Source: Flavobacterium lipolyticum (lineage in GTDB: Bacteria; Bacteroidota; Bacteroidia; Flavobacteriales; Flavobacteriaceae). From it: a stretch of 64,000 bases of DNA. Numbering within the stretch: position 1 is the stretch's first letter; every line of letters begins with the position of its first letter. Positions 9,114 to 17,555 of the stretch are shown one piece after another. The notes under the pieces are model-generated. The model was given only the letters and a program-made list of their open reading frames with translations. It was not told the origin of the DNA and did no database searches. The stretch covers positions 1,240,001 to 1,304,000 of the forward strand of contig NZ_JAJJMN010000002.1 of the NCBI RefSeq assembly GCF_020905335.1, written 5' to 3'. A program made the position numbers and the translations under genes.

Positions 9114-11269
9114 TAAAAAACAAATTCATCTGCGTTTTTCATAAAAGTGCGCTTTTTATCGGTGATCTCAGAGAATTCCCTTAAAGCAGAGCCCACAAAT
9201 ATCTGCAGTTCATTTTCAAATCTGTCATTCACATTTTTAAAAATTTCCGCTAGCCCTTTAAGATGCTGGGGCACCATTTCTTCGCTTCCGGGCGAGTCAA
9301 ATATCAGAAAGCGCGGATGTCTTCCCAGACTGTGTTCAATATCGAGCTGGATCAGACTGAGATAAAAAGCCAGTTTTGCCCTGAGTTTTTCCCCTTCGCT
9401 TAAGTCATTAAAGCCGATCTGCACTTCATTCTGGGTGTATATCAATTCATATTTTTCATTAATGCTGACCTTTGTAATGCTTTTCAAACCAAAGGCATTC
9501 ACTTCTTTGAGTATGAGTGTCTCCAGTTTTTCTAAAATATCCTGATTTAACCTGCTTCTTTTTTTTTCCAGCGAAGAGAGTGCAAACTCCAAAACAGCTC
9601 TTTTTAGATTCAGGCTTTCAAACTCTTCCGAAACTGGGCTGATTTCGGCGCGCTTTATTTCTTCAAGCTGGAAATCCAGCACGGCCTGTTCCTTTATAAG
9701 CTGTTCCTTCTTTTCGAGCTGCTCTTTGTGCTTTTCACGTTCTCTGCCTATCTGGGCAATATGTTCTTCTATTTCACTCATTCTTTTGTTGTCTGCTTCG
9801 GCAGATGGAAGCGAAGAAATCTTTTCATTGTAATTTTCCGCATTCTTTTTTGCCTCGCCTATAAGTACTTTTTTCTCATCGAGACTCTTAATTATTTTTT
9901 CCAGACGCTGCTGATGCGTTGTAATTTCCTGCTGGATCTGAGCTGATTTCTGGTCGATTTCATCCTTCTCTATCTTCTGATCCTTTGGTTCTTCTCCACA
10001 CAGGCTGCAGACATGATACTCTTTCTCCTTTTCCTTTTTAGTCTCGCTTACTGTGATTTCACAGTGCGGACAAGACTTAATATCCAGATTGGTAAAGAAG
10101 CTCTGAGACTGGCTGTAAAGCTCCATGTTCAGGACCTGCCTTTGAAGCCTTACAATTTCCGCTTCCACTTTCTTCCGGTCGCTCTTCAGGTTATCAGATT
10201 CATCTTCAATACGGTTTTGCCTTGATTTTTCCCCTTGATAGGACTCAGTAAGTTCTCTATGCACTTTTCTGACTCTGGCAACCCTTTGCTGAACTTGGGC
10301 ATATTCCTCCAATAAAGGGCGCTCCTGAAAAATAATTGCTACATTATCGATTCCTGTCTGCAGTTCCGCTGTTACTTCGTTATATCTTTTCTCAAGTCCC
10401 GCTTTCAAAGATTTGGCCGTATCGGCCTTTGTTCCGCTGACAAGCTTTAGTTGTCCAAGACTCACATTCACGAGGTCCTGCTGCACTTTTAGCATATTTA
10501 TAGGATAAGTGAGTGGCAGTCCCAGAACCATTTCGAAGATTTTTTTTCCCTGCAGTCCAATGCCTTCCTGTTCGAAGAATAAATGCTTGTAATTACTGGA
10601 TTCCAGATAAATTGATTTAAAATAGGTCGCCCAGCTCAGACTTGAAGTATTTAGGTCAACTGAATCCTTTGCGCTGTTTTTCTGGGTAAATTTCAAGACA
10701 TAATATGAAAACTGCTCAAAAAAGAAACTCTGGAGTTTCTCTTCAAGTTCCAGTGCGCTTCTAAAAGAAAATTCAACCTGTTTATCCAGCGTATCGAGCT
10801 TAAATCCGCTTTTATAACTTTTGTACTGGTCAATGCTAAAACGGTAAAGGCTCCCCCTGTCGCGCCCGGTGCGATCAATATGGCAGGTATAAGTCACTTT
10901 ACCTACGGTAAACTCCAGCAGAATTTCCTCTATCCAAGGCTTTATGTCTTTTTTGATGCTATCCTTTCCGGTAAGGGCAAATTTTATGATCTTGAATACG
11001 GTTGATTTTCCTTTCTGGTTATCGGCAATCCAGATATTAATTCCGCTGTGGAAAGGCTGGTCAAAATTTAACACAGCTCCGGAATTCCTTATCCCTGAAA
11101 AGACAAGCCTGTTCAGACGGAGCGCTTTACCTACAGAAGCCGGACTGTCTTTGTTGTAGCTTTCTTCCAGAAAAAGTATATCTTCTATTTCCTGAACAGA
11201 TAATTTATCCTCGAATTGTTTGTAAACAAAAGCAACAAAGTCCCTGTAATTAATATCTGTACTGCTCAT
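9113..11269 (-). CDS. SMC/Rad50-like ATPase with zinc hook (LmuB-like)
   Basis: 718 aa. Walker A-like IADNQKGKST at residues 81-90 has Ala in place of the first Gly. There are coiled coils at about 280-395 and 430-580, with a central zinc hook of two CxxC pairs (C400/C403 and C421/C424). The C-terminal half-site has the ABC signature LSEGEK (623-628) and Walker B FLIFDSPG (654-661), where the usual catalytic Glu is Ser. This layout matches the sensor ATPase of Lamassu/ABC-three-component defence. It overlaps the upstream gene by 4 bp and the nuclease gene by 1 bp, which implies translational coupling. Confidence 0.75.
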   Translation of the reverse strand: MSSTDINYRDFVAFVYKQFEDKLSVQEIEDILFLEESYNKDSPASVGKALRLNRLVFSGIRNSGAVLNFDQPFHSGINIWIADNQKGKSTVFKIIKFALTGKDSIKKDIKPWIEEILLEFTVGKVTYTCHIDRTGRDRGSLYRFSIDQYKSYKSGFKLDTLDKQVEFSFRSALELEEKLQSFFFEQFSYYVLKFTQKNSAKDSVDLNTSSLSWATYFKSIYLESSNYKHLFFEQEGIGLQGKKIFEMVLGLPLTYPINMLKVQQDLVNVSLGQLKLVSGTKADTAKSLKAGLEKRYNEVTAELQTGIDNVAIIFQERPLLEEYAQVQQRVARVRKVHRELTESYQGEKSRQNRIEDESDNLKSDRKKVEAEIVRLQRQVLNMELYSQSQSFFTNLDIKSCPHCEITVSETKKEKEKEYHVCSLCGEEPKDQKIEKDEIDQKSAQIQQEITTHQQRLEKIIKSLDEKKVLIGEAKKNAENYNEKISSLPSAEADNKRMSEIEEHIAQIGREREKHKEQLEKKEQLIKEQAVLDFQLEEIKRAEISPVSEEFESLNLKRAVLEFALSSLEKKRSRLNQDILEKLETLILKEVNAFGLKSITKVSINEKYELIYTQNEVQIGFNDLSEGEKLRAKLAFYLSLIQLDIEHSLGRHPRFLIFDSPGSEEMVPQHLKGLAEIFKNVNDRFENELQIFVGSALREFSEITDKKRTFMKNADEFVF

Positions 11270-11916
11270 AATAACTGTTTATTAAATCTCTGCTCATAGG
11301 CGTTCCTTACTTTTGCATTTATATTCTGAATATGGCTCTTATAGGAGATATTGCTGTACTCTGCATAATTATATTGTCTGGTTTTGAGCTGGGAGCCCGT
11401 AAAGTGTCCGAAATATTTTTTAATAAGTTCACAGCGCTGGAAATACCACTGCACTGCAGGAATTGTCTTCAGATGGCTTTCGATCCTTTCGGCACAGTAA
11501 CGGGTAACGTAATAATTTTTATCATATGTTTTTCCATCAGTTCTTCGTCTACTTTCGTGTTTAAGAAAACCAATGCTGACATGAAAGGCTACCGCTTCAT
11601 CAATGCTTTCATAAGCCCCGTGGAAAAATTTCTCCATTTCTTCCACCCTTAGCTGGGGTTCATTATTTAAATAAATGCCTTCAATAACAGAACTTACTTC
11701 CTCTGAGGAAATAACATTATCGGTATCCGTCAGATCCATGAGTTCCATTGAAAGGAAATCGGGATATCTGAGCAGAAAATCCAGCGCCTGAATTTTTATT
11801 TCAGTGCGGAACAGTCCAAAATAAGGGGAACCGCCATCCTGGCTGCGCTCGCAGAAAACATACAGGATTATTATGATGCGCAGCCTGTCCCTGTATTTTC
11901 TGAGAAAATCCTCCAT
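11266..11916 (-). CDS. Small first protein of ATPase-nuclease operon (ABC-3C middle-component-like)
   Basis: 216 aa with no catalytic motif. It is helical, with a stretch KIQALDFLLRYPDFLSMEL and a later basic segment KHESRRRTDGKTYDKNYYVT that could be a winged-helix wing. In three-component ABC systems a small protein of this size (LmuC or the middle component) sits between or before the ATPase and the effector and bridges them. Here it is first in the operon and its stop overlaps the ATPase start by 4 bp. The assignment rests on operon position and size; the fold is not proven. Confidence 0.55.
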   Translation of the reverse strand: MEDFLRKYRDRLRIIIILYVFCERSQDGGSPYFGLFRTEIKIQALDFLLRYPDFLSMELMDLTDTDNVISSEEVSSVIEGIYLNNEPQLRVEEMEKFFHGAYESIDEAVAFHVSIGFLKHESRRRTDGKTYDKNYYVTRYCAERIESHLKTIPAVQWYFQRCELIKKYFGHFTGSQLKTRQYNYAEYSNISYKSHIQNINAKVRNAYEQRFNKQLL

Positions 11917-12110
11917 AAGATAAATAAATTACAAATAGTGTTTTTAAATAAATTAAGATTTTTCGCTAATATATAAATTATTGGCTATGTATTTAAAAAT
12001 TAAATGTGTAATAAATCACACCAAATCGAGTGCCCAGTTTTAAAAAAGCGAAATTGAACAGGATGCTATTCCGACATAGAGCGCCTAAACACCATAATAA
12101 ACTGAAGGCG
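11917..12110. other. AT-rich spacer between defence island and ICE backbone
   Basis: About 190 bp with very low GC and no coding frame. It should contain the minus-strand promoter of the three-gene operon, but I found no TAnnTTTG core there. The right end carries the radC hairpin. Confidence 0.3.
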
Positions 12111-12125
12111 CTACAAAGCGCCTTC
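12104..12125 (-). terminator. GC-rich hairpin over the radC stop codon
   Basis: Perfect 9-bp arms GAAGGCGCT (12104-12112) and AGCGCCTTC (12117-12125) with a 4-nt loop, overlapping the radC stop at 12111-12113. The following minus-strand sequence has only a weak T content, so termination efficiency is uncertain. Confidence 0.45.
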
Positions 12126-12581
12126 ATCTACAAAGGAATAATAGGTTTCGGGAGTAATGATAATATGATCCAGCAGTGTGATATCCATAATTCTGCCTGC
12201 TTCTTTTACTTTATTAGTTATCTGCTTATCCGCCTCAGAAGGCTTCACCTGTCCTGAGGGATGGTTATGAATCATGATCAGTGATACTGCATTGGCTTTA
12301 ATTGCTGCAGCAAAAATCAACCTGAGGTCAACTGAAGTGCCGGCAATTCCTCCCGATGATACTTCGTACATGCCCAATACCTTATTGGACTGGTTCAAAA
12401 GCAGGATCTTAAACTCCTCAAAAAATTCGATTGTATCTGGATTCCAGAACTGGAGCACCAGCTGGTAAACTGTTTTGGAGGAACTAATATAAGGTCTGTC
12501 TGATGCTTTTACTTTTGTTTTGTAGACCAACTGTATTTCTGCCACCTGATTCCAATTTTGAAGTGTTTTTGAAGTTTCCAT
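12111..12581 (-). CDS. radC: RadC-family JAB-domain protein
   Basis: 156 aa, only the JAB/MPN metalloprotease-like domain. The metal site is visible as IHNHPSGQVKPSEAD (H-x-H then S and D) near residues 100-115, with ending HIIITPETYYSFVDEG. It lacks the helix-hairpin-helix N-terminus of chromosomal RadC. That short form is standard on Bacteroidota conjugative elements, where its role is unproven despite the DNA-repair name. It is transcribed toward the defence island and separated from pcfJ by 228 bp. Confidence 0.88.
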   Translation of the reverse strand: METSKTLQNWNQVAEIQLVYKTKVKASDRPYISSSKTVYQLVLQFWNPDTIEFFEEFKILLLNQSNKVLGMYEVSSGGIAGTSVDLRLIFAAAIKANAVSLIMIHNHPSGQVKPSEADKQITNKVKEAGRIMDITLLDHIIITPETYYSFVDEGAL

Positions 12582-12800
12582 GATTTCTTAAGTTTAAAAA
12601 TTAATAATGGAACCTGCACCGGGAATGAGAAAGCGAGCGAAAAAAGCAACGCAATAAAGCAGGTTTTTCCGCCTGCATTTATGGGGGAATTTTTTTCGGC
12701 GAACCGACTTTCCTTCCCGAACTTTGTTTCGGAATTAAGCCTGAACCCCTAAGGCAATATCCCCGCCTGTAAGTGTCTGCTCGCCGATATTGCACAAAAA

Positions 12801-12822
12801 AGCCGAAAACTAAATTTCGGCT
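12801..12822 (-). terminator. Intrinsic terminator of the ssb-pcfK-pcfJ operon
   Basis: Arms AGCCGAAA (12801-12808) and TTTCGGCT (12815-12822). On the minus strand the stem is followed by TTTTTT. It overlaps the pcfJ stop codon (12810-12812). A weaker inverted repeat GCAATAT/ATATTGC (12754-12760, 12787-12793) lies just beyond it. Confidence 0.7.
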
Positions 12823-14126
12823 CTCTTTTCTTTTTTGTTTTGAAGTCGCTTCTTTATCTGATAGAGGTTCTGATGAAGAAGCTTCAAAATCTGCTTATGA
12901 TGCGGGGAAACCCTGTTTTTGTCTCCCCTGCACTGCAGAACCTCAAGTGAGGGAAGCGCCACCTCTATGGTCTCCACAGGCTTGTTCTCGAATCTAGCCG
13001 ACAGGATAAGGGAGTTTCTCTTCTTGTAGTATTCATTGGCAAATACGCAGTGGCGGAGCATATCGCCCTGTTCGAGAAAATCTTGCACACTTTCCATCAC
13101 GCAGATGGAAAGATTCTCACGAGTGAACTCCAGTCCGAAAAACTGTTTCTTCTGCTCTTTATAGCCAATCTGGGCCTGCTGTATTTCTTGGCGAAGCTCT
13201 TTTATATGCTGACGCCTTTGGATTATGCGTTTTCTCTCCACAAGCCTGTCGTGCACCTTTTCCAAATTCTCAGGACATACATTATCTGCATTATTCAAAT
13301 CCTTTTTGAACCATCTGAGCAGGGAGATGTAATCTTCCCACATTGTAAAATCCTTTACCTTGTAATGGTTCTTAGCGCAGGTTTTGACTGCCTGCCAGTT
13401 CTCTCTTATGTGCTGTGAGTGCGAAACTAAATAATGGGCAAGAAAATCGGTCTGTCCTGTCTTTAGGAGCGTCTCTGCATGTGAATCTTTCAAAAGGGCG
13501 GTAAAGAGAATCTGCGGAGCAATGCCGTAGAAACTGCCCTTGAAGCCGTTTCTTTTCAATACCGAAATCGCCTTTGAAGATGAATAAACCTTATAAGGAT
13601 TAATGCGGTATTTTGGGGAACTCTCAAAACTTTTCGGGCGGATTTCAAGGGAAGTATAATATTTCCATGCATCATAGGCCTGCGAGAAAACATTGGTGCC
13701 GAGAGAAAGCGTTCGTACCTCCGCTTTCACGTTTATCCAATGCTGCATCACTTCCTTATGAAAATAAGTCGGCATACAGTTCTTTTTCATGTCCTTGTGC
13801 GAACAGATGATGCGCACCACCTGAAATCCTCCGCACACATCCAAAACAGCAAAATATTCTATTTCTTTGAAATGCACCTGATTATATTGCTGCATTTTCA
13901 GCCTGCCTCTGCATGCTGTACAGTTGATATACTTTTGGCAGGATGCTTTCTGAGCATCAGGCTTCCACGAGTGTGCACAGTCAAGGCAGTGGAATTTCCC
14001 TCTTGAAGGCACGCCCCATTTGATGAAAATATTTCTCTCTGCCCAAACCTGCATCTTTTGGGTTATAGGGGCAAGGGTCTCACTCAGGGACACAATCTGC
14101 TTTTCGATGATGGTTTTAGGTATCAT
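12810..14126 (-). CDS. pcfJ: PcfJ-like protein
   Basis: 438 aa. It has an N-terminal zinc-ribbon-like region (HCLDCAHSW...CQKYINCTACRGRL) and a C-terminal block typical of PcfJ-like proteins (VQDFLEQGDMLRHCVFANEYYKKRNSLILSAR, quoted here in parts). PcfJ and PcfK were named on the enterococcal plasmid pCF10 and recur as a pair on Bacteroidota ICEs. Their biochemical role is not established. The start overlaps the pcfK stop by 4 bp, so the two are translationally coupled. Confidence 0.82.
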   Translation of the reverse strand: MIPKTIIEKQIVSLSETLAPITQKMQVWAERNIFIKWGVPSRGKFHCLDCAHSWKPDAQKASCQKYINCTACRGRLKMQQYNQVHFKEIEYFAVLDVCGGFQVVRIICSHKDMKKNCMPTYFHKEVMQHWINVKAEVRTLSLGTNVFSQAYDAWKYYTSLEIRPKSFESSPKYRINPYKVYSSSKAISVLKRNGFKGSFYGIAPQILFTALLKDSHAETLLKTGQTDFLAHYLVSHSQHIRENWQAVKTCAKNHYKVKDFTMWEDYISLLRWFKKDLNNADNVCPENLEKVHDRLVERKRIIQRRQHIKELRQEIQQAQIGYKEQKKQFFGLEFTRENLSICVMESVQDFLEQGDMLRHCVFANEYYKKRNSLILSARFENKPVETIEVALPSLEVLQCRGDKNRVSPHHKQILKLLHQNLYQIKKRLQNKKEKRAEI

Positions 14127-14503
14127 AGGTCAAAAAGTGTCAATGTTCTTGATTCGGCTTTGGGAGCAATGACTGCCGTTTTTACTACGGCAGTATTCTG
14201 CGGAAGTTCGGGCATAGTAGTAAACAAATCAGCCTTTGCAGGCGGACTAGCCACTACCCTGCAAATAATTGGATGAGGCTGTCCGATGCTGTCATCGGTG
14301 TAGTATTTGACCGCCATGTCAAATATTTCCTGATTGTCAAAGGCGCACAGTCCTGTTTTTTTTACCTCGCCGAAAATGTAATTGCAACAGTTTTCCAAGT
14401 TTTTGGATTCCTTGGCGAAGTCCTTTGCAAAGACAGCATCGGCAAGGGCGGTCTGATTGAGGTAATTTTCTATAGCGGTCTTAAAGTTTTCTGAAGCTTT
14501 CAT
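14123..14503 (-). CDS. pcfK: PcfK-like protein
   Basis: 126 aa from the chosen start. The first 70 residues (MKASENFKTAIENYL...ENCCNYIFGEV) match the PcfK pattern, with a helix followed by conserved Cys and an aromatic patch. The C-terminal 50 residues are variable and low-complexity. The frame is open to an ATG at 14527 (8 residues more), but family members begin at the MKASE-like segment, so I chose 14503. It lies between the 119-aa gene and pcfJ in the same operon. Confidence 0.78.
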   Translation of the reverse strand: MKASENFKTAIENYLNQTALADAVFAKDFAKESKNLENCCNYIFGEVKKTGLCAFDNQEIFDMAVKYYTDDSIGQPHPIICRVVASPPAKADLFTTMPELPQNTAVVKTAVIAPKAESRTLTLFDL

Positions 14504-14532
14504 AAGACATGATTTAAGATGAAACAAAAAGT

Positions 14533-14892
14533 TTATTCAAAAGAGGTTCTGTAGATGTCATAACAGTATTCTTCAAAACAGAGCCAACACATAAAGGTGT
14601 AGTGAGGCAGATCGTAGCGGTCTTTTACAGCTTCCCCAAGGAAATCTTCCATTTCTTTTCTGATGTCTTCCAAATCGTCTAGATGTTCGATGTAGAATTT
14701 TTTACAGTCGGCATGATAAATAAACTGGGATATCATACCGCTGATGCATCCCCCTTTCTGCATGTCTTCAAGGAATGCTTTTAGCTGTTCTTTTTTTGTT
14801 CCTTCATAGGACTGCATTTCTAAAAGGACAATCCTTTGGAATGCATCGTGAACTTCATACTCGGCGTATATTGATTTTTTCAAGGCTTTCAT
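14533..14892 (-). CDS. Conserved small ICE protein, function unknown
   Basis: 119 aa, acidic and helical, rich in aromatic residues and Cys near the C-terminus (HYTFMCWLCFEEYCYDIY). No catalytic motif. It is encoded between ssb and pcfK on Bacteroidota conjugative elements, from memory as a domain of unknown function. The spacing to its neighbours is about 30 bp on each side, so it is part of the same transcript. A role in ICE DNA maintenance is inferred from position only. Confidence 0.7.
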   Translation of the reverse strand: MKALKKSIYAEYEVHDAFQRIVLLEMQSYEGTKKEQLKAFLEDMQKGGCISGMISQFIYHADCKKFYIEHLDDLEDIRKEMEDFLGEAVKDRYDLPHYTFMCWLCFEEYCYDIYRTSFE

Positions 14893-14927
14893 AACTCATT
14901 TCTTTAGGCTTGTATAATTGATTCGAA

Positions 14928-15317
14928 TTAAAAAGGCAGGTCGTCAGGCTGTTCCTTTTTGCTATTTTTGGCGGGAACGGCAGAAGCCTGCAGGGGCTGA
15001 GAATCTGAGACAAACACCAATATTTTGATGTTGCTTGTGTGAAAAGTGAGGCTTGCTACAGCCTTGCCCTCAGAATTTATATAGGCGTTCACTCCTACTC
15101 TTCCGTAGAGTTCCACCATTGCGCCTTTTTTGAGCCATTGTGCAACACCTGCGCTGAGCCAATACGAGCACTCGATATAGGTGACTATTTTTGTTGTTTC
15201 TGTACTTCCTTTGGCTTTGTAAGTATCGTTAACTGCTATAGAGAAGTTTACCACCTCCCTGTCTTTTGCTGTTTTGGCAACAACTGCATCCCTTGTCAAA
15301 CGTCCCGTGATTTCCAT
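14928..15317 (-). CDS. ssb: Single-stranded DNA-binding protein
   Basis: 129 aa with one OB fold: GRLTRDAVVAKTAKDREVVNFSIAVND, then TYIECSYWLSAGVAQWLKKGAMVELYGRVG (given in parts) at ~45-75. It ends in the acidic tip DDLPF, which binds partner proteins in bacterial SSBs. It is first in the minus-strand operon ssb-(119 aa)-pcfK-pcfJ. It probably coats the transferred strand during conjugation or replication of the element. Confidence 0.92.
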   Translation of the reverse strand: MEITGRLTRDAVVAKTAKDREVVNFSIAVNDTYKAKGSTETTKIVTYIECSYWLSAGVAQWLKKGAMVELYGRVGVNAYINSEGKAVASLTFHTSNIKILVFVSDSQPLQASAVPAKNSKKEQPDDLPF

Positions 15318-15419
15318 GATTTCTAAATTTTAAGTGATTACTTGTTTTAAAATTCTTTTCCCCTGCCTTTCCCACAAAATGTTTTCAAAAGAAAAACGGA
15401 AAAAAAGAAAGCAGTAATA

Positions 15420-15520
15420 AAGCGGGCATCAAGGAAACGGAGGGCTATAAGTCCCGGAGGGCGGCAGCGCCGTTATGCGCCTGCAGGATCCGGCGCACGC
15501 TAACTTGGCTGCCTTTTTAT
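15420..15520. promoter_or_regulatory. GC-rich structured region between ssb and the divergent 523-aa gene
   Basis: Unusually GC-rich for the window. It has two direct copies of CGGAGGGC (15438-15445 and 15455-15462) and an inverted repeat GCGCC/GGCGC (15477-15481, 15492-15496). It sits between two divergent genes, so a control region, a replication/transfer site or a small structured RNA are all possible. I could not identify a promoter core. Confidence 0.4.
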
Positions 15521-15529
15521 CCGTTTCGA

Positions 15530-17101
15530 ATGAAAACTGTAATCTCTAAAAACTTGATTATATTTGATTTCAAAAAGATTGTGCAGGCAGTAAAAAACTG
15601 CAGAGATTTGCTAACTAAAATGCAGGATATGGATAAGGGAAGCCAGAAGAAAATACATTTCAGAAGTGGTATAGATACTTCTTTACTAGCGGAAAAACCA
15701 GAACATTCATGGACCAACATCCTGCCGCAAAGGTATTTTAACCTTATAGACCGGGATATCTATTTTACCCGGATTCTTGAAAACCAGAAAGAAGGCAAAG
15801 TCGAACTCCAGAAGATGCTTGATGAGGCAAGAAAGGTTATCTTTTCGAAAGAAGAGCTCATATACTGGTTTCATAAGATTAAAGAAGATTCCGTACACGA
15901 AGCTGAAAACATACTTATCAAACATGAGGCGTCCTTTTTTTCGGAGGAAAAAGACATTGATTTTGAAAGGATAGGATTTCTTATAGGCACTTATGAGGAA
16001 GCTGAAAAATTCCTGTCGATAATGACTGCAATTGAACCTATAGAAGACGAGAGGGCGCATTATTCCCTACTAGACGAACTTGAAAAAATTGATGAACAAT
16101 TTCTCGAGACAGATGAGATCCCTGGCTACTATAACGTCCAGACCCATCCAAAAATCAAGCTTAGAACGCATCAGCTGAAAGATTTAAGGCACGACTGGGA
16201 TGAAATGCTGAAAAAGCATGCTGATTCTGAAAATACATTTGAAGGATTTGGAAACATTGCCTATCTGCTGGATCAGTATCATACCGAATTTGTATGGGCA
16301 ATATATCAAACAAAGCCAAGAGGAAATATTAAAGCGCTTCTGGACTTCCACTACAATTCATTCAGCAGGGAGAAAGTCCTATTTCTTAACCATATAGAAT
16401 TCAGGATACTCCCGAGATTGGTAAATATTACAGGTACGAGCCATAAATTGTATGAGGGATTATTTTATGAATGGCTGAATGAAAAAAGAGAAAAACTCAC
16501 AATTGAGGAGAAGGATTTTTTATTAAGATCCGTGCTCAGCGTATGCATGACATTTCTGGATAATGTTTTTGAATATAGAAAATCCAAAAGTGAGAATAAA
16601 TATAATATACTGATACGCAATTTTTTGAAGCACGCACTCAGCAGCCGCAATTGGAGTGTAAAAGACCAGTCTATGGGAGGAACGACGGATCCAGCAACTG
16701 AATCCAACACTTCGGGAATTGCCTTCAGAGACATTATAATTGAGAATGAACATTCAGATCATATATCGGCTATGGAATGCCTGAGAATAAAATCTATTCC
16801 AAGAGATGAATCGACAGATACAATAATAAGGGACCATCTGGTAAAAATTTTCCGAAATGAACCTCTTGGAATCAGCCCTCTATTTATAGTGGTGTACTGC
16901 GAGAGCAAATCTTTTGAAGAAACCTGGAAAAAATATCAGACTTATATTGAGCAGATAGATTTTGGAAAATATCAGAGTCTGGGCATTGATAAAGAATTTG
17001 AAATAGATACCCCAGCTAATTTAAAAATTGCAAAAATAAACCACTTCAGAAGTTCAAAAAATGTTGAAATTTATCATTTATTCATAAATATGAATCCTTA
17101 A
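15530..17101 (+). CDS. Unrecognised 523-aa cargo protein
   Basis: Not recognised. The protein is soluble, acidic and mostly helical, without signal peptide, membrane segments or a nucleotide-binding motif. The C-terminal ~130 residues (from IRDHLVKIF) look like an alpha/beta domain ending LFIVVYCESKSFEETW...NVEIYHLFINMNP. It is the only plus-strand gene among the minus-strand ICE backbone genes, placed between ssb and the mob operon, a usual slot for cargo. A defence or regulatory role is possible but nothing in the sequence proves it. Confidence 0.6.
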   Translation: MKTVISKNLIIFDFKKIVQAVKNCRDLLTKMQDMDKGSQKKIHFRSGIDTSLLAEKPEHSWTNILPQRYFNLIDRDIYFTRILENQKEGKVELQKMLDEARKVIFSKEELIYWFHKIKEDSVHEAENILIKHEASFFSEEKDIDFERIGFLIGTYEEAEKFLSIMTAIEPIEDERAHYSLLDELEKIDEQFLETDEIPGYYNVQTHPKIKLRTHQLKDLRHDWDEMLKKHADSENTFEGFGNIAYLLDQYHTEFVWAIYQTKPRGNIKALLDFHYNSFSREKVLFLNHIEFRILPRLVNITGTSHKLYEGLFYEWLNEKREKLTIEEKDFLLRSVLSVCMTFLDNVFEYRKSKSENKYNILIRNFLKHALSSRNWSVKDQSMGGTTDPATESNTSGIAFRDIIIENEHSDHISAMECLRIKSIPRDESTDTIIRDHLVKIFRNEPLGISPLFIVVYCESKSFEETWKKYQTYIEQIDFGKYQSLGIDKEFEIDTPANLKIAKINHFRSSKNVEIYHLFINMNP

Positions 17102-17555
17102 TGAGAGATCTTAATTAATTTTTTATCTGCAAATCAAACACTCCAGCGATAATAAAAACCGGCTATGAAATCTAATCTTTTAGTGTTTTAAGCAGTGTAC
17201 TGTAGATTGCCGCAGTCAGATTTTCGTTTACTCCATACTGCAGGACGTGTGGCTTCCAACGGTTGACGGTCTGGAATACATCGGCTATGATACCCAACAT
17301 CGATGTATTCGTAATTGTATGATATAGCATTCTTAATATACATAATTAAGGGCTTAATGCGTAAAATATCATTCAAATTTAAAAAATTTTAAATAATATT
17401 TTTAAATGAATAATCATTACAGTTTAATTTTTTATCATTGCCTACTAATAGAAAATTCATCTACGGATCTTAAAGCTATTAAATCAGATTTAAATGTTTA
17501 TTAAAATATTTAACCTGCAAACTACCATCATCCAAAAATTTCAAATAAAATAAAA
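17102..17555. other. Region between cargo gene and mob operon
   Basis: 454 bp, AT-rich at the right side. It contains an inverted repeat GAATACATCG (about 17275-17284) / CGATGTATTC (about 17301-17310) and a small minus-strand coding-like fragment (next entry). There is no clear terminator for either flanking gene. Confidence 0.3.
17172..17330 (-). pseudogene. Possible gene remnant, 52 codons
   Basis: An open frame from ATG at 17330 to TAG at 17172 has protein-like composition (residues such as NRWKPHVLQYGVNE and a helical LTAAIYSTLLKTLKD end). An alternative minus frame over the same bases (17188-17376) is less protein-like. It is too short to assign and may be the 3' end of a lost gene or chance. 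Confidence 0.25.
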
